The notes beneath the pieces were generated by a model. The model had not been told where the DNA came from, did not search any database, and saw nothing but the letters and a program-made list of their open reading frames with translations. A stretch of 64,000 nt of DNA, taken from assembly GCA_001939145.1 (NCBI GenBank), contig LSRX01000129.1, positions 192,718-256,717 on the forward strand, in the 5' to 3' direction. Positions 32,450 to 43,299 of the stretch are shown here, one piece after another (position 1 is the stretch's first letter; the number at the start of each line of letters is the position of its first letter). The stretch comes from Symbiodinium microadriaticum. Taxonomy: Eukaryota; Sar; Dinophyceae; Suessiales; Symbiodiniaceae. The translations under genes were made by a program, and so were the position numbers.

Positions 32450-35200
32450 AGCCTAGACCATAGCACTCGCTATGTCTTCGTAGTGAATGTGCCCCAAAAG
32501 TCCTACCTCGATTCCTACACCCTGAACCATGTGTCCCACATCCACACAATGCCGAAAACCCTCAATCCCCCTCGCCAAAAACAGATCACACACAAAACAA
32601 ACAAACATGACCAGCCCCGAACCCTGAACCCTGGGCCCAGCTTCTATTTGGCAGCACAGGGTCACGCTTGGAAGCTTCTTGAGATCTCCCAAGCCTAGAT
32701 GCCTCCAGAGTCCAGATGGTACCCAAGTACCTTCAAACTATATGGCTGTTGGCTCCTTTGCGGTGTGTTGCTTTTGGGATTACGGTTTCTTTTACAGGGA
32801 TCCGGGCTCCACCGAAAATATTCCTTTCGCAACCGTCCTTCACGGGTTGCAATAAAGGGGCCTCGATGATTAGAATAGGATAATACGGAACCCTAAGGAA
32901 TAGTATTGGTAATGTCTTAGGTTTCAAGATTTCAAGTTTCTATATGTTATACAGATTTTGATTTTCAGGGTTTTGCGCGTACGGCCAGGATGAAGAACGA
33001 AGATGTTTGGCTTTGGTCTTTCGGGTTCTTGGCCTCCCAAGCTTTTGGCAGCTGTAGGGCTTTTTGTTAAGGGTTGCGGGTTGAGGCTTAGGACCAGTTG
33101 AGGATTTAGGGGGCTTAGGACCAGTTGACGTAGGATTTTTGGGCTAAGAGCTAGCATTGAAGGGTCAGGGTTCAGGCACCTGGTGGATGTCGCCATGGGC
33201 TTTCGCTAGCCATACCTCTGCAATGCTCCACGGCTTTCCTCACGCCACGAGAAGCAGCGGCGAGCTGCAGGCCCGAGGTGTCGGACAAGCTATCCAGCAC
33301 GAGAACCAAAACCTAGGTTGTATAGTTTGAGAGCCCGCAACATAACTTCAGGAATGGGTGCCACTATAAGATCATAACGGAAACTCAGAAACCAAGTTCC
33401 TGCTAGAAGCTCCTTCCTGCATGTCCAGTAGACCCGGCATGGTATCGAGGAGCCCAGCGATAGCGTTCCAAACTGGCGCAGCGTCTCCATAAAAATATAT
33501 CGCGCGTCCGAACCCTAGAGCCGAAACCCGACACCTCTAAACACCAACAAAAGATGTGGGATATTGAAAAACGAAACCGCAGGGTTTTCTTACTTGTGGG
33601 TCCCTTAGGTGGAGGTTCCTACTGTGTAAAGGCGACTGTACCGTGAAGCAAGAAGCACATTCAGGGTGATGTGCATGGGTTTAGAGTTGAGGGCTTAGTA
33701 ATGTAATGTAACAGATAATGACCGTGTGCAGTAGCATAACATGGCATGCAACATGGCTGCTGGAACATAGCACGTAACTGGTCATTGGGGCTCCATCTGC
33801 TCGTGGCTATCGTTTTGAGCATAAAGGCCGCGGCACTGCAAGCACTGGGATGACTTTGGCAAGAGACGCTGAGGACTTAGCAATCCCTATGCTGCCAAGA
33901 CTATATGGCTCAGAAGCGACTCTCTGTGAAGCCTGTTGAATCACGAGACGAAGCCTAAGGCCTTAAACCTGAGGATCCTAAATCTGAACATTCAAAGCTT
34001 GAGATGCAACTGCTGGCTGCCCGCAGCTGAACCCTATCACTTCGGAAATCATGGACGGTGATGATGTGTTTGTTCTTGAACATGAAAACGCCCACACAGT
34101 GAAGGCTTAGGGTTTCTGGCCCGGGGCAATCCAGTGTCTGTCAATCCCCCTTCAATACAATCTAGACAGGCTCGAGCTTTCACAGCATCAAAACGGGTCT
34201 TAAAAAATGTCTGGCAGGTCTTAGTATTCGCTCAGTACCCTAGCAGTTTTGTTCATGGCTCTTGCGGTTTGAACTCATCAATGTGGTTTGAAACCCTAAG
34301 CCCGAAACCGTAAGTCTTCAACCCCAAGCTCAACGCCAAAGCCCGCAGCTCTACTTCGATGCTACCAAGGTTTGAAATCGGGGGCCCTTGCTCCCTTGCT
34401 CGGCTTTAGGGTTTAGGTGGTGGGCTGTGCTTTACGGTTGACAGGTAGCTACGACTGCGAAGCGTGAGAATAAAACAACTCAGCTCCCGGTATCGTTGTT
34501 GGCACGTACGAGGAAGAATCGGCTTAAATTCCACATTCCAGACATCTGAGAACCCTCAATGACTCAAAGGAGGAGAAACCTGAGCGTCGTGCAATGTTCG
34601 GATGGTAAATCTTCGTGAGAAAGCGAACCTGTACGTCAGGACGAACCAAAAGCCACAAATAGGCTTCATTGGACTACAGAAGCGAATGGAGCGGTGAATA
34701 AGGTTGCATACGGGCGTTACACGGGAATATAAACAGGCATGATTTGTGTTTAGGCTGTAGGGAGGGTCTGAGATTGCCTGTTTCGGGTTCTTTGTGGTTT
34801 ATGGCAGCAACTGCTTGGGGCACAGGTAAGGTTTTAATCCTGGCAAAAGGCTGCAAAGCTAAGCTTAGGGTTTAGCCTTTAGGTTCAAGGCTACAGAATT
34901 GAGGGTTTGGTGTTCCAGAGCTTAGCTTAAAGAGAAACCGCCGTAAGCAGCTCTGGAACAGGTGCGATTTCTTTAGGGTTTTAAAGAGTACTGTCGGGTC
35001 CCTTTAAGGCTTCTTTCAAGGGTAAAATAGGGTTTAGGGTTTAAGCTCCGAGGAATGAATGACTGAATGAATTGCAATGCAAACCATGAGTTCCTTGCAG
35101 AGTGTTTGTTGGCCGGTGTCCTGCCACGTCCAAGGCTCGCCCTGAAAGCGTTCGCCAAGCCCCTGAACTCTTACGTCAACTGTCCCTATTACTGATAGCC
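32450..35200. other. spacer without recognised gene
   Basis: Mostly degenerate telomere-like and unique sequence. Short frames near 32453-32698 and 33290-33490 show no domain. Short exons may be hidden. Confidence 0.35.
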
Positions 35201-35204
35201 GCAG

Positions 35205-35700
35205 GTTCGATCAAATGGTCTGCCTCTCCTGCAATTACTCCGTTTTCTCACATGCTCTGGTGCTCTAGTCATTTTCGAGAGGTCTGCTCGTGTTTTCGCA
35301 AATTCTATTGTCTTTTTGAGCTGCTTGCTTCTGTTTCTCACATGCTCTCGTCCCTTTCGAGCGGCAGGCTCCTTTTTATCCACTGCTCTAGTCCCTGTCG
35401 AAAAGTTGGCTACTTTTCTCGAAACATAGTCTTGCGAATGGCTTGCTCCTGGTTCTGAGATGCTCTAGTCCCTTTCGAACGGTTTGTGAAATCTTTGGGT
35501 CGGCTTGCTCCTTTTTACCACATGCTTTCATCCCATTCGAGTGGTTTGCCCCTTTGCTGACATGCTCTATTTCTTTTAATGGTTGGCTCACTTTCCTGAC
35601 TATATAGTTCTGCTCGTGCGGTTGGCCCGGTCCGTTTCGAGCGGTTCGCTCCTTTTTTGCACGAATGCGTTAGCCTCTATCAGGAAATGTTTTAGTCCGT
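35205..35700. repeat. about 42-bp degenerate minisatellite
   Basis: About 10-12 units share words like CATGCTCTAGTCCCTTTCGA then GCGGTTTGCTCCTTTTT. Near-multiples of three keep a - strand frame partly open (EHVRKRS-like repeats), but drift and stops argue against a conserved protein. Confidence 0.8.
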
Positions 35701-36423
35701 TTCGCGGCTCTGAAACAACCTCCCCCTCCACCCCGCAGCCCTCCTAAACCCACAAAAACACATACCGAAAAAACCCTAAACCGAAAGCATAACACAAAGA
35801 AGGCCTTGGGAGGCTCCATGGGATAGCCTTCCGGAAGGAAGAGCTCCAACTTGTAGGTTCCGCCTCTTTTTGCCAGGGCTTTCGGGGTCTCTAAAGGGCT
35901 CTTGTGAGGCTTCTTCATCTACGGGTTCTACGTTGGGTTCAACCGGGGCCTTAGGGCTAGGAATTGAAATCTTAAAACCTTTGGGTTTAAGCTTTCCGGG
36001 TTTTCGAGATGAGGGCTTCAGGGCCAGGGTCTTAGCGACTCGAGGCTCTCTTTTGGGGCGTCGGGCTCGGGGCTTCTCGACTCGAGGGCTTTAGTCATGT
36101 GGGGGCGCTCTTTTTTTTTTCTGTTTTGCTGGGCTTGTGGGGCTAGGCTTTGGGGATGTGCTATAGAGTAGAGGTTTTGAGGATTTCGGAGTTTGGGTTC
36201 AAGATTTCCAAGAGCTTTGGGCTCAGGCTCTAAAGTTTTCGGTTCAAGATTGAGACAAGCCCCCTCTTTGACAACTCAACGAGACGAGTCGCTGCGGAAT
36301 GGTTGGCCCAGCCGCGATGGCTTAGGGCTGATATTGGGATTAGGGAAGAACAGTAGAAGGGCTTAGCAATTACTAAGTCAGGGTGTACGAACATATAACA
36401 AAGGCTAGGGCCACTAGGGTTTG

Positions 36424-36505
36424 GCCTCCCACGGGTGCCCGAGGAGCCACGAGAATCGCTTGGCAACGACACGCTGCCGGCGGTCCACGAATCGCAGCTC
36501 TTCCT
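36424..36505 (-). CDS. candidate exon
   Basis: Acceptor GAGGGTTAG, a telomere-like word. Reads EELRFVDRRQRVVAKRFSWL then LGHPWEA: basic, helix-like, no family recognised. Another frame on + is also open. Confidence 0.45.
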
Positions 36506-36642
36506 CTAACCCTCACCCTACACCTCAAACCCTAAACCCTAAACCTCAAAACTTGGCTCACAGCCCCGAACCCATGCTCCGAAATCAAAGCTCTGAACCC
36601 CAAGGCCAAATCCCTGAATATAAAGCCCTAAAAGAAGCTATA

Positions 36643-36755
36643 CTTGGGTACTGCCCCCATACAGTAACAGTCTATAAGAAGGCTACTATTAAGGGCCTTA
36701 TATATCCATATTATGACTATTACTCAACGGTTACTGAGTGGGGGCAGTACCCAAG
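36643..36755. mobile_element. IR element family H
   Basis: 113 bp with terminal inverted repeats of about 27 bp starting CTTGGGTACTGCCCCCA. On either strand it offers a GTACTG donor and a GGGGGCAG acceptor within its ends. So it could be spliced, but exon phases around it were not resolved. Confidence 0.6.
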
Positions 36756-37752
36756 CTGTAATCAACTTTCGAGCGAAACGGCAGGCAAGAACCCCCAACC
36801 CCTGCAATTCTTCTGCAATTGTCGTGTGGCAGAAGGGGAAACCATGATTACGGTACTTCTTCCTACTTCTTTCACTTCAACCCCAAGAGCCGTAAATCCT
36901 CCCTCAACCCCTAAGCCCCGAACCCTAGCCCCTAACCCCCCCCCCCCCTTTTAGGGCCTTCGTAGGAGGTTCCCGTGGGCCCAGCCATGGCAATATGGAA
37001 GTAGCGGTAGTTCTCCTGGAGCTTGCTGCTGCTTAAGGGAGGAAGGACTAAACCCTAAACCCTAAGGATTCAGGGTTTAGGGTTTAGGGTTTAGGGGTTT
37101 AGGGTTTACTATAAGGGATTATAAAATAGGACTAGTATAAGAGATGCTTCTCTAGTAAGCCGGAACCGCAATCCAGGAACCTGGCATCTCCACCGACACC
37201 TTACGGTTTTCTGGCTTAGGGCTTGGGTTTAGAGTTTCACTTTTTACGGCTTTAGGCGCAGTAGGCCCGAACCCTAAATATGATCCTTGAACCCCGAAAA
37301 CCAAACGCGAAGACCCAAAAGGCATCACGCCTCAGATCCTGGACGGCAACTCCTAGATTCTGTGTAGATTCCTGCACCTAGCCGCTGGCCTCCAACTTCC
37401 ATTCATATAGGTTTGACACCACCCATATAGACCTTCCAGCACCAAACATTCAAATTCTTTTAAACAAGCATAAGACACGCCATAGAACTCGTATGGAGGC
37501 TCTGAAACCCTAAACCCTAAACGCCCTCAGACCCGAACTCCCTAAATCCTTACCCTCACACTTTCAATCCCAAATCCCTCATTGCCAAACCCCTGAGCCC
37601 TTCCACCCCTAAGCCTCCAAGTCTATTCACCCCGCTGTAAGCCCCCCCAAACCCTTCAACCCAAGCCTTGAATTCTAAAGACACCTACGTCCGTCAAAAC
37701 CCTCAAACCCTAACCCCTAAACCCCTTTATAGAACCGTTATAGAACCCCCCC

Positions 37753-37894
37753 NNNNNNNNNNNNNNNNNNNNNNNNNNNNNNNNNNNNNNNNNNNNNNNN
37801 NNNNNNNNNNNNNNNNNNNNNNNNNNNNNNNNNNNNNNNNNNNNNNNNNNNNNNNNNNNNNNNNNNNNNNNNNNNNNNNNNNNNNNNNNNNNNN
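37753..37894. other. assembly gap (run of N)
   Basis: 142 unknown bases between a C-rich and a G-rich homopolymer-like telomere-related stretch. The inverted composition suggests a hairpin that sequencing could not cross. Confidence 0.95.
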
Positions 37895-38814
37895 AATTTG
37901 GGGGCTTTTTTTTTTGAGGGGGGGGGGGGAGTTAGGGTTTAGGGTTTAGGGGCTTTTGGGGGGTTTGGGGGTCGTTGGTCTTTAGGATTTCGGGGTCCCA
38001 TGATTGGGTTTGCAGAATTTAGGCCTTTGGCTTAGAGTTTCGGCTACTGGGCAAGTCGCACGGTGGCGACGGCCATGTTACTAACTGTGTCTGGGTGTGT
38101 ATCAGTATTCAGGATGACAAGGTCGTACGGTTTCGGGTTTTGCATATGTATACATATGTACACACATACATGCACATGTTGCTCTATGCATGGAACAGCG
38201 TCCCTCAACCCTAAACCCCAATGTTCAGACTTCTGTGTTAACCTCTGTTTTTGCTTGGCTGAGTGATGAGTTGATGGACTGACTGCCTGCGTGACTGACC
38301 GACTGATAGGGTGGTTCGTTGATGGGTCGAAACAAAACAAACGTGTTGGTGATGCTATCTGTCTTTTCTTGTTGGTGGCGTCGTTGACGCTTTCGTTCGT
38401 GGCTCTCCCGGTGGTGGTCAGTCAAACTATGACCAGGCGCAGTGAACCCATCCTAACCCTAAGCCCGGAAGCAGACCGTAAACCCTGAACCCAACCCTAA
38501 ACCCTAACACCCCCGAAGAAACACAGGTCGGAGGACGAGGCTCTTGATACAGCTTCTGAGTCTCCTTCTCAATCCTTCGGGCCGATCCGATGGGTTCTTG
38601 CAGTCTAGGATGGTTTGGAATTTAGGGTTTAGGGCTTAGGGCTTTTTTATTTAACGTTTGAGCTTTTCAAGGATTTGAACTTCAAGGTTTAGGGGCTTGG
38701 GGCTCAAGGTTCTGGGGTTTGAGGGTTGAGGTTTAGGAAGTTTTGGAGATGAGGGCTTCGGGTTTTTGTGGGGGTTTGAGGTTCAGGGTCTAAGTTTAGG
38801 GGTTCAGGGTACTT

Positions 38815-38876
38815 CTACTAGTACTAGTACTAGTAATAGTACTAGTACTAGTACTAGTACTAGTACTACTACTACC

Positions 38877-38910
<34 letters not shown>

Positions 38911-38940
38911 CGACGACGACGACGACTACTACTACTACTA
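38815..38940. repeat. (TAGTAC / TAC / GAC)n microsatellite
   Basis: CTAGTA hexamers grade into CTA and CGA trinucleotides. The poly-Thr/Ser frame is an artefact. Confidence 0.9.
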
Positions 38941-39317
38941 GGCTATCCGGCCTCATGATGCGCATTTTCGGTCCGGGCATTTAGGATTCTGACCTACCTC
39001 TTTAGGAACCATATATAGAAACCATAATAAGGAACCCTCAAAAGCTAGGTCTTTTCGGCTACAGGTACTCCCTGAACCCTAAAGCATCGAGACACCCTGT
39101 GCACTCTGGGCACCACGTCCTGAAACCCCACGGCTCTGAAAGACTCAAACCTACAAGCCTGAAGCCTAAACTTAAACCGTAAAGCCTGAAGCCTACAAGC
39201 CGCAACCCTCAACTCTGCACAAACCCTAAACTTAAGGCTTAAGCCTAGGCCCTCAACGCCTTAACTCGCAAACCTTAAAGCCAGAGCCCTAAACTCTAGA
39301 CCTTGAGCCCAAATCCC

Positions 39318-39378
39318 CTTCTTCTGTGAACGCGCGACCGGTCCTTTTCGGAATCGCTGCCATGTTACTGATGCAGGC
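39318..39378 (-). CDS. candidate exon
   Basis: After CGGCACAG the frame reads ACISNMAAIPKRTGRAFTEE. It is compact and protein-like. It lies next to a + strand frame of different style. Confidence 0.4.
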
Positions 39379-39380
39379 CT

Positions 39381-39665
39381 GTGCCGCTTGGTGAGGTTGA
39401 GGCCTTAATACCTAGATTAGGACAAGGGGGTCCAATATTCAATGACTATACAGGTATACGTTATTCAGAGTGGGACGGATTTGAGGGTCTTAGAGAAAAC
39501 AGCATTCAAATCAAAGGGTTTCTCGCTCCGGGATTCTTACAACCAGATGCCCAATCAACTGGCGATCATAGTATCACGCTAGGCAGGTATCCGGGCTTCT
39601 GGGACAAGCCTTACCCAGAAAGCCCAATCCTTGATTTCACGAGACCACCTCACAATAATCTATGA
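39381..39665 (+). CDS. unassigned ORF with atypical codon use
   Basis: 94 codons from GTG to TGA, no ATG start. Strongly protein-like: GGPIFNDYTGIRYSEWDGFE, then IQIKGFLAPGFL, then LGRYPGFWDKPYPESPILDF. Third positions are A/T-rich, unlike the surrounding GC-rich exons, and it opposes the - strand exons on either side. It may be an exon after a GATGCAG acceptor (about 39376). I do not recognise the family; transfer or an inserted gene fragment is possible. Confidence 0.45.
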   Translation: MPLGEVEALIPRLGQGGPIFNDYTGIRYSEWDGFEGLRENSIQIKGFLAPGFLQPDAQSTGDHSITLGRYPGFWDKPYPESPILDFTRPPHNNL

Positions 39666-39843
39666 GGGCTTCCCCTTGCGAGTCAGGAGGCATTGCCCGT
39701 CAAGATAGTAACGAGGACCAGTGACCCATTGAAGAACCCCTGGGCGGACGTTGCATGGTCCTGTCAAGTACAGTGCCTTTTCGATCACCGAAGCAAGCAT
39801 GGGAGTCCTCCAAAACAAACCGCCTCCTTCGTCGAATACATGG
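39662..39843 (-). CDS. candidate exon, ends at TAG
   Basis: Acceptor CCCTAACAG is telomere-like. Reads VFDEGGGLFWRTPMLASVIE, then KALYLTGPCNVRPGVLQWVT, then a basic tail and TAG. About 60 codons open with a very protein-like composition. Possibly an enzyme C-terminus; no family assigned. Confidence 0.55.
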
Positions 39844-40163
39844 CTGTTAGGGTTTAGGGTTTAGGGGTTCGCAATGATCACAGTCAGGATTCCAAACAAA
39901 TTACCCGAGCTTGAAATTCTCGACACAGTGCAGATGAAACAGCACGTGAAGCCTGCAGCCAGTGGTGGTTCAGGGTTTTCAAGACTCAGGGATTGGGGGA
40001 TTGGGGTTAAGGATTTCGGATAGTTTCGGGTTTAGGGTGAAGCTGCACCCTCAAATGCCACACTTTCTCTAGAAGCGCGCTACTCAAAGAGAGACCCAGC
40101 TGCGGTTATTAGCCCCAAATGGAGGCCCAAGCCTTGACAACTTGATCCCTGCACCCTAAAGAC

Positions 40164-40254
40164 GGTTGTCTGAGGGCTTCTACCATGGCCTCTATAGATT
40201 CTGTAAAGGTCTGTCGGGTCTCGGCCAGGGTTCGATGTAGCGATTTCCGGGTTT
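40164..40254 (-). CDS. candidate exon, helical
   Basis: Acceptor CTCTGTAG. Reads TRKSLHRTLAETRQTFTESI then EAMVEALRQP and ends at GTCTTTAGGG, a donor made of telomere-like sequence. The same donor word ends the exon at 48320. Confidence 0.55.
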
Positions 40255-40378
40255 CTACAGAGATGTAGAGCTTAAGGCTCGTTCCTTAGCACCCTTCTGG
40301 AATCAGACCCCTTTAAAGGAACCCCCTAGAGTACAGTAGAGGAGTCGACTGCAACAGAAAGGAAAATCCCAAATAGGG

Positions 40379-40471
40379 CTTTCCGAAAAATAGGGGGCCT
40401 AATATAGTACCCTAAATAGTAGGATCCCTATTACAAGGACCCCAAAATAAGGCACCCTAATTTTCGGAAAG
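40379..40471. mobile_element. IR element family B, copy 2
   Basis: Same ends (CTTTCCGAAAAA and its complement TTTTCGGAAAG) and the same inner words as the copy at 10517: AATATAGTRCCCTAAATAGT, then AAGGACCCC. No clear target-site duplication. A - strand GTATGA...GGAAAG intron is possible but flanking exons are unclear. Confidence 0.75.
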
Positions 40472-40504
40472 TCTCATACAATTTAAGCAACTTCGACCCT
40501 GTAG

Positions 40505-40740
40505 ATCTGCCTTAGGGTTTAGGGGTTCAGGGCCACCCTAAACCCTAAACCCTAAACCCACACTAAACGTATCAAACAGGTCCTTGAACCCCGGAAGGGC
40601 CCCTTCAGCATTCTCAGGCCGAGGCCTGATACCCCAAACACCCAAAATCGGTTTTAGGGTTTAGGGTTTCGAGTTTAGGGTTTTAGGGTTTAGGTTTTAG
40701 GATTTAGGGTTTGAGAGATTAGATTTTGGGTTTAGGGTTG
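40505..40740. repeat. telomere-motif blocks including fusion-type order
   Basis: At 40511-40560 two TTTAGGG units are followed, after a few bases, by three CCCTAAA units. That is the order expected of end-to-end telomere joining. A second G-rich block is at about 40650-40740. Confidence 0.7.
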
Positions 40741-40796
40741 ATTACGGCCTAGCTGCCTAGGATTCCTCGGTCGGGTATTTCTGGTAGTCTCATGCA

Positions 40797-40891
40797 GCAC
40801 GTAAGACAACACTAAGCTGAGGCCGCGTCTCGCAAAACGGACCGAAAACCCCAGGGGAAGCGAATTGATGGCACTCTGGGGTGCTCCACAG
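40797..40891 (-). CDS. candidate exon
   Basis: Strong acceptor CTTCCGCAG, phase 0. Reads LWSTPECHQFASPGVFGPFC then ETRPQLSVV, with donors GTGTTG or GTGCTG before a TGA. On + a GTAAGG donor overlaps the same place, so strand is not certain. Confidence 0.5.
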
Positions 40892-41007
40892 CTGCGGAAG
40901 GTAAGGTTTGAGTTCCGAAAGGGGTTACTAAAGGGGGTACTATAAGGCTTACTATAAGGGTGGAGGGGTTAGGGTTCATCATAGGGACCCGCAGACTGTC
41001 AGTTTAG

Positions 41008-41097
41008 TAGGGGGGAGGGGTGATTATACTTCCTGAAGTAGGCCTTATTAGGTCCTGATTACTGGTATTACGGCCCTCTGGCCCCCCTCCCCCCTTA
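41008..41097. mobile_element. possible IR element
   Basis: G-rich left end (TAGGGGGGAGGGG) mirrored by a C-rich right end (CCCCTCCCCCCTTA). The inner match is weak, so the call is tentative. Confidence 0.35.
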
Positions 41098-41776
41098 AGG
41101 GTCTCCGTGAGCTTAGGGATCTAGGGTCAGGTCAAGCTTCAAGGATTCGGGCTTGGGGTTGTGGGTTGTGGGCGTCTGCTCGGCGACTCCAACGGACTAT
41201 TACGGGTTACTACTAGGGTTACAAGAAAGGCTTACTTTTTGTAGGTGCTACAGTTTGACTTAGGGGCTGAAGGGTTGTTTGCGGGGCTTTATGAACACGC
41301 TTTAGTGTCCCTAAACCCTAAACCTCAATAGGATGTTAGACGGACTAGCAAGGCTTCGGGTTTCAAGAGTTGTGGGCTTCATGGATTGGGGCTCTTTCTG
41401 TTGTGTCCACACGAATGTCAAACCACGGTCTTGCAGGAATGTCAGCAGTACGGTAGGCAACATCACTGCTCATTGCTCTGCGATGGGTGCATTAGCTTCT
41501 GTTCTTTTCACATGTTTTTTCAAGCAAGAGCAAGACTCTCGACGGTGTTCATAGTAATTAATCGGTAGACTTGTAGTCGAAGAAACGGCAGCCCTAAGAG
41601 ACACACAAACAACGAATCCACAGATCGATAGCAAGACCAAGAGCCTTAGCCTGGGATAAGCCTCAACCGATCAAAAGAGCCTGGGCCTCAGGAGGATTCG
41701 AAAAGCATCGTCTTTGCAGACTAATTTGCAAGACACTTCTAGCCTTCTTTTCCAGGTCTAGGGTGTGTGTTCGACT

Positions 41777-42028
41777 TTAAGGGCACCCGGCTTCACAGCA
41801 CGACCTCGTCTGGGATAGTCTCGAAAAAGCTTTCCACGAAGATCTGTCGGATGCGCCCAGCATGTGGTTGCCGAAGCATTGTTTTTCGCACTTGTGAAGC
41901 AAGCGAAATCCTTCAGATGCGTCCGTGACCCTCCACCTGCAAAGTTGTTGCAGTGTGAAAATATAGCCTAACTGGGACATTCTGTGAAAGAACTCCAAAA
42001 CCACGCACATCAACATATAAACGAGCAT
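41777..42028 (-). CDS. candidate exon or small ORF
   Basis: 83 codons open to a stop: LEFFHRMSQLGYIFTLQQLC, then SEGFRLLHKCEKQCFGNHML, then Ser/Cys-rich. Good protein-like composition, no family recognised. Confidence 0.45.
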   Translation of the reverse strand: MLVYMLMCVVLEFFHRMSQLGYIFTLQQLCRWRVTDASEGFRLLHKCEKQCFGNHMLGASDRSSWKAFSRLSQTRSCCEAGCP

Positions 42029-42179
42029 CTAAATGACTGACTGACTGGCGGACGAACGGACGGACGGACTGGCTATCTTCATAGATCGATAGATCGATGG
42101 ATGGATGGCTGGATGGATGGACCGACGGATAAATTTGGATTCACAAGTAACTAAACAAGCAAAAACGCAAAGCCAAAGC

Positions 42180-42430
42180 ATAAGGTATGTGTATGCATGT
42201 TTGTATGCATGCATGAATGTATGTACGTATGTATCTTTATGCATATATAGATACCTCTGTATGCTATATATATATATATATACATACCCACATACATATA
42301 CATATACATACACATAGACATATACATGTACATATACACATACGTACATACGTACATACATACATACATACATACATACATACATACACGCGTACAGACA
42401 GGCAGGCAAGCAGGCAGACAAACATACAGA
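42180..42430. repeat. TACA/TA microsatellite cluster
   Basis: Tracts of TACA, (TA)n and CAGGCAGGCAAG-like words, preceded by GGAC/GGAT tetranucleotides (about 42048-42125). Tyr/Cys/Val-rich frames across it are artefacts. Confidence 0.9.
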
Positions 42431-42809
42431 CAGACGTACATAACCATACATATGCAACTGCGAACCTAAATTTGCACGAGGGCCGTGGGCTACTGCGCGG
42501 CTGGTGGATGCTGCGCGTCTGCAACTCATTGCCGCCGCGGCACCTGGCACGCAATGGAACATCGGACATATTGATACGTGTTGCAATCGCAATGATGATA
42601 ACCTGCGGCAAACACACTAAGATGTACACAAAATGTATGAAGCCCCTAGCAGTCCCTATTCCGTCCTGTAAGGACCTGTCAAAGCCCCGTTCACATAGAG
42701 GTCCTGATGATTATAGAACCTCGGTTTTTAGTGAAGTTATAGCAGAATCAGTCCGACCCCTCTATTCCGTGGAGACAGAGTGCTTAATTTCAGGCAGCCC
42801 GTACCAAGA

Positions 42810-42950
42810 AGCCAGAAGCCGGAGGCTTGGTGTTTACGAGCTCCAGAAGGTTCGTGCATCCTTTTGTTGGCTCGTCTAAGGGCTCCTCTAAGGAACATGA
42901 AGGATTCCTTGTCCTTTAAAAGGCTTTCTACCACAAGGGTTCCTACAAGA
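42810..42950 (-). CDS. candidate exon
   Basis: Reads VVESLLKDKESFMFLRGALR then RANKRMHEPSGA. Helical and basic. Splice ends not fixed. Confidence 0.45.
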
Positions 42951-43182
42951 TTTCTCAGAAAGGGGCCTTAACAATTTGAATATCCCTAAACCCTAAACCC
43001 CTAAACCCCAAACCCCTATGCCCTAAACCCGGTGTCCCCTCAGCATTTCCTTTAAGGGCTGCGCCCTGGGTTGCAAATGGGGCTCTAGGCTTTGATGGGC
43101 GAGGGTTGAGGCCTTAATCCTGAAACTGCTTAGTGTTGGGTCTGGGGTCTACACCTAAGCATAAGTAAGGGTCCTAATTACG

Positions 43183-43279
43183 GTTGATGATATAAATCCT
43201 GCATTACCCATAATAAGGAATATACCGTCATTCCCATAGCTTCGCGTCCTTAAGGTAGTGCAGGATTTATATCATCAAC
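43183..43279. mobile_element. IR element family C, copy 2
   Basis: 97 bp, 21-bp terminal inverted repeats GTTGATGATATAAATCCTGCA. It matches the copy at 22187-22283 along its whole length when reversed. On - it offers GTTGAT as donor and GTAATTAG just outside as acceptor. Confidence 0.8.
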
Positions 43280-43299
43280 AGTAGGAGCCAGGTATGTAA

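Noticed and set aside
42029..42592. Tyr/Val/Cys-rich frames around the TACA microsatellite
   Set aside because: Low-complexity repeat translation; no domain.
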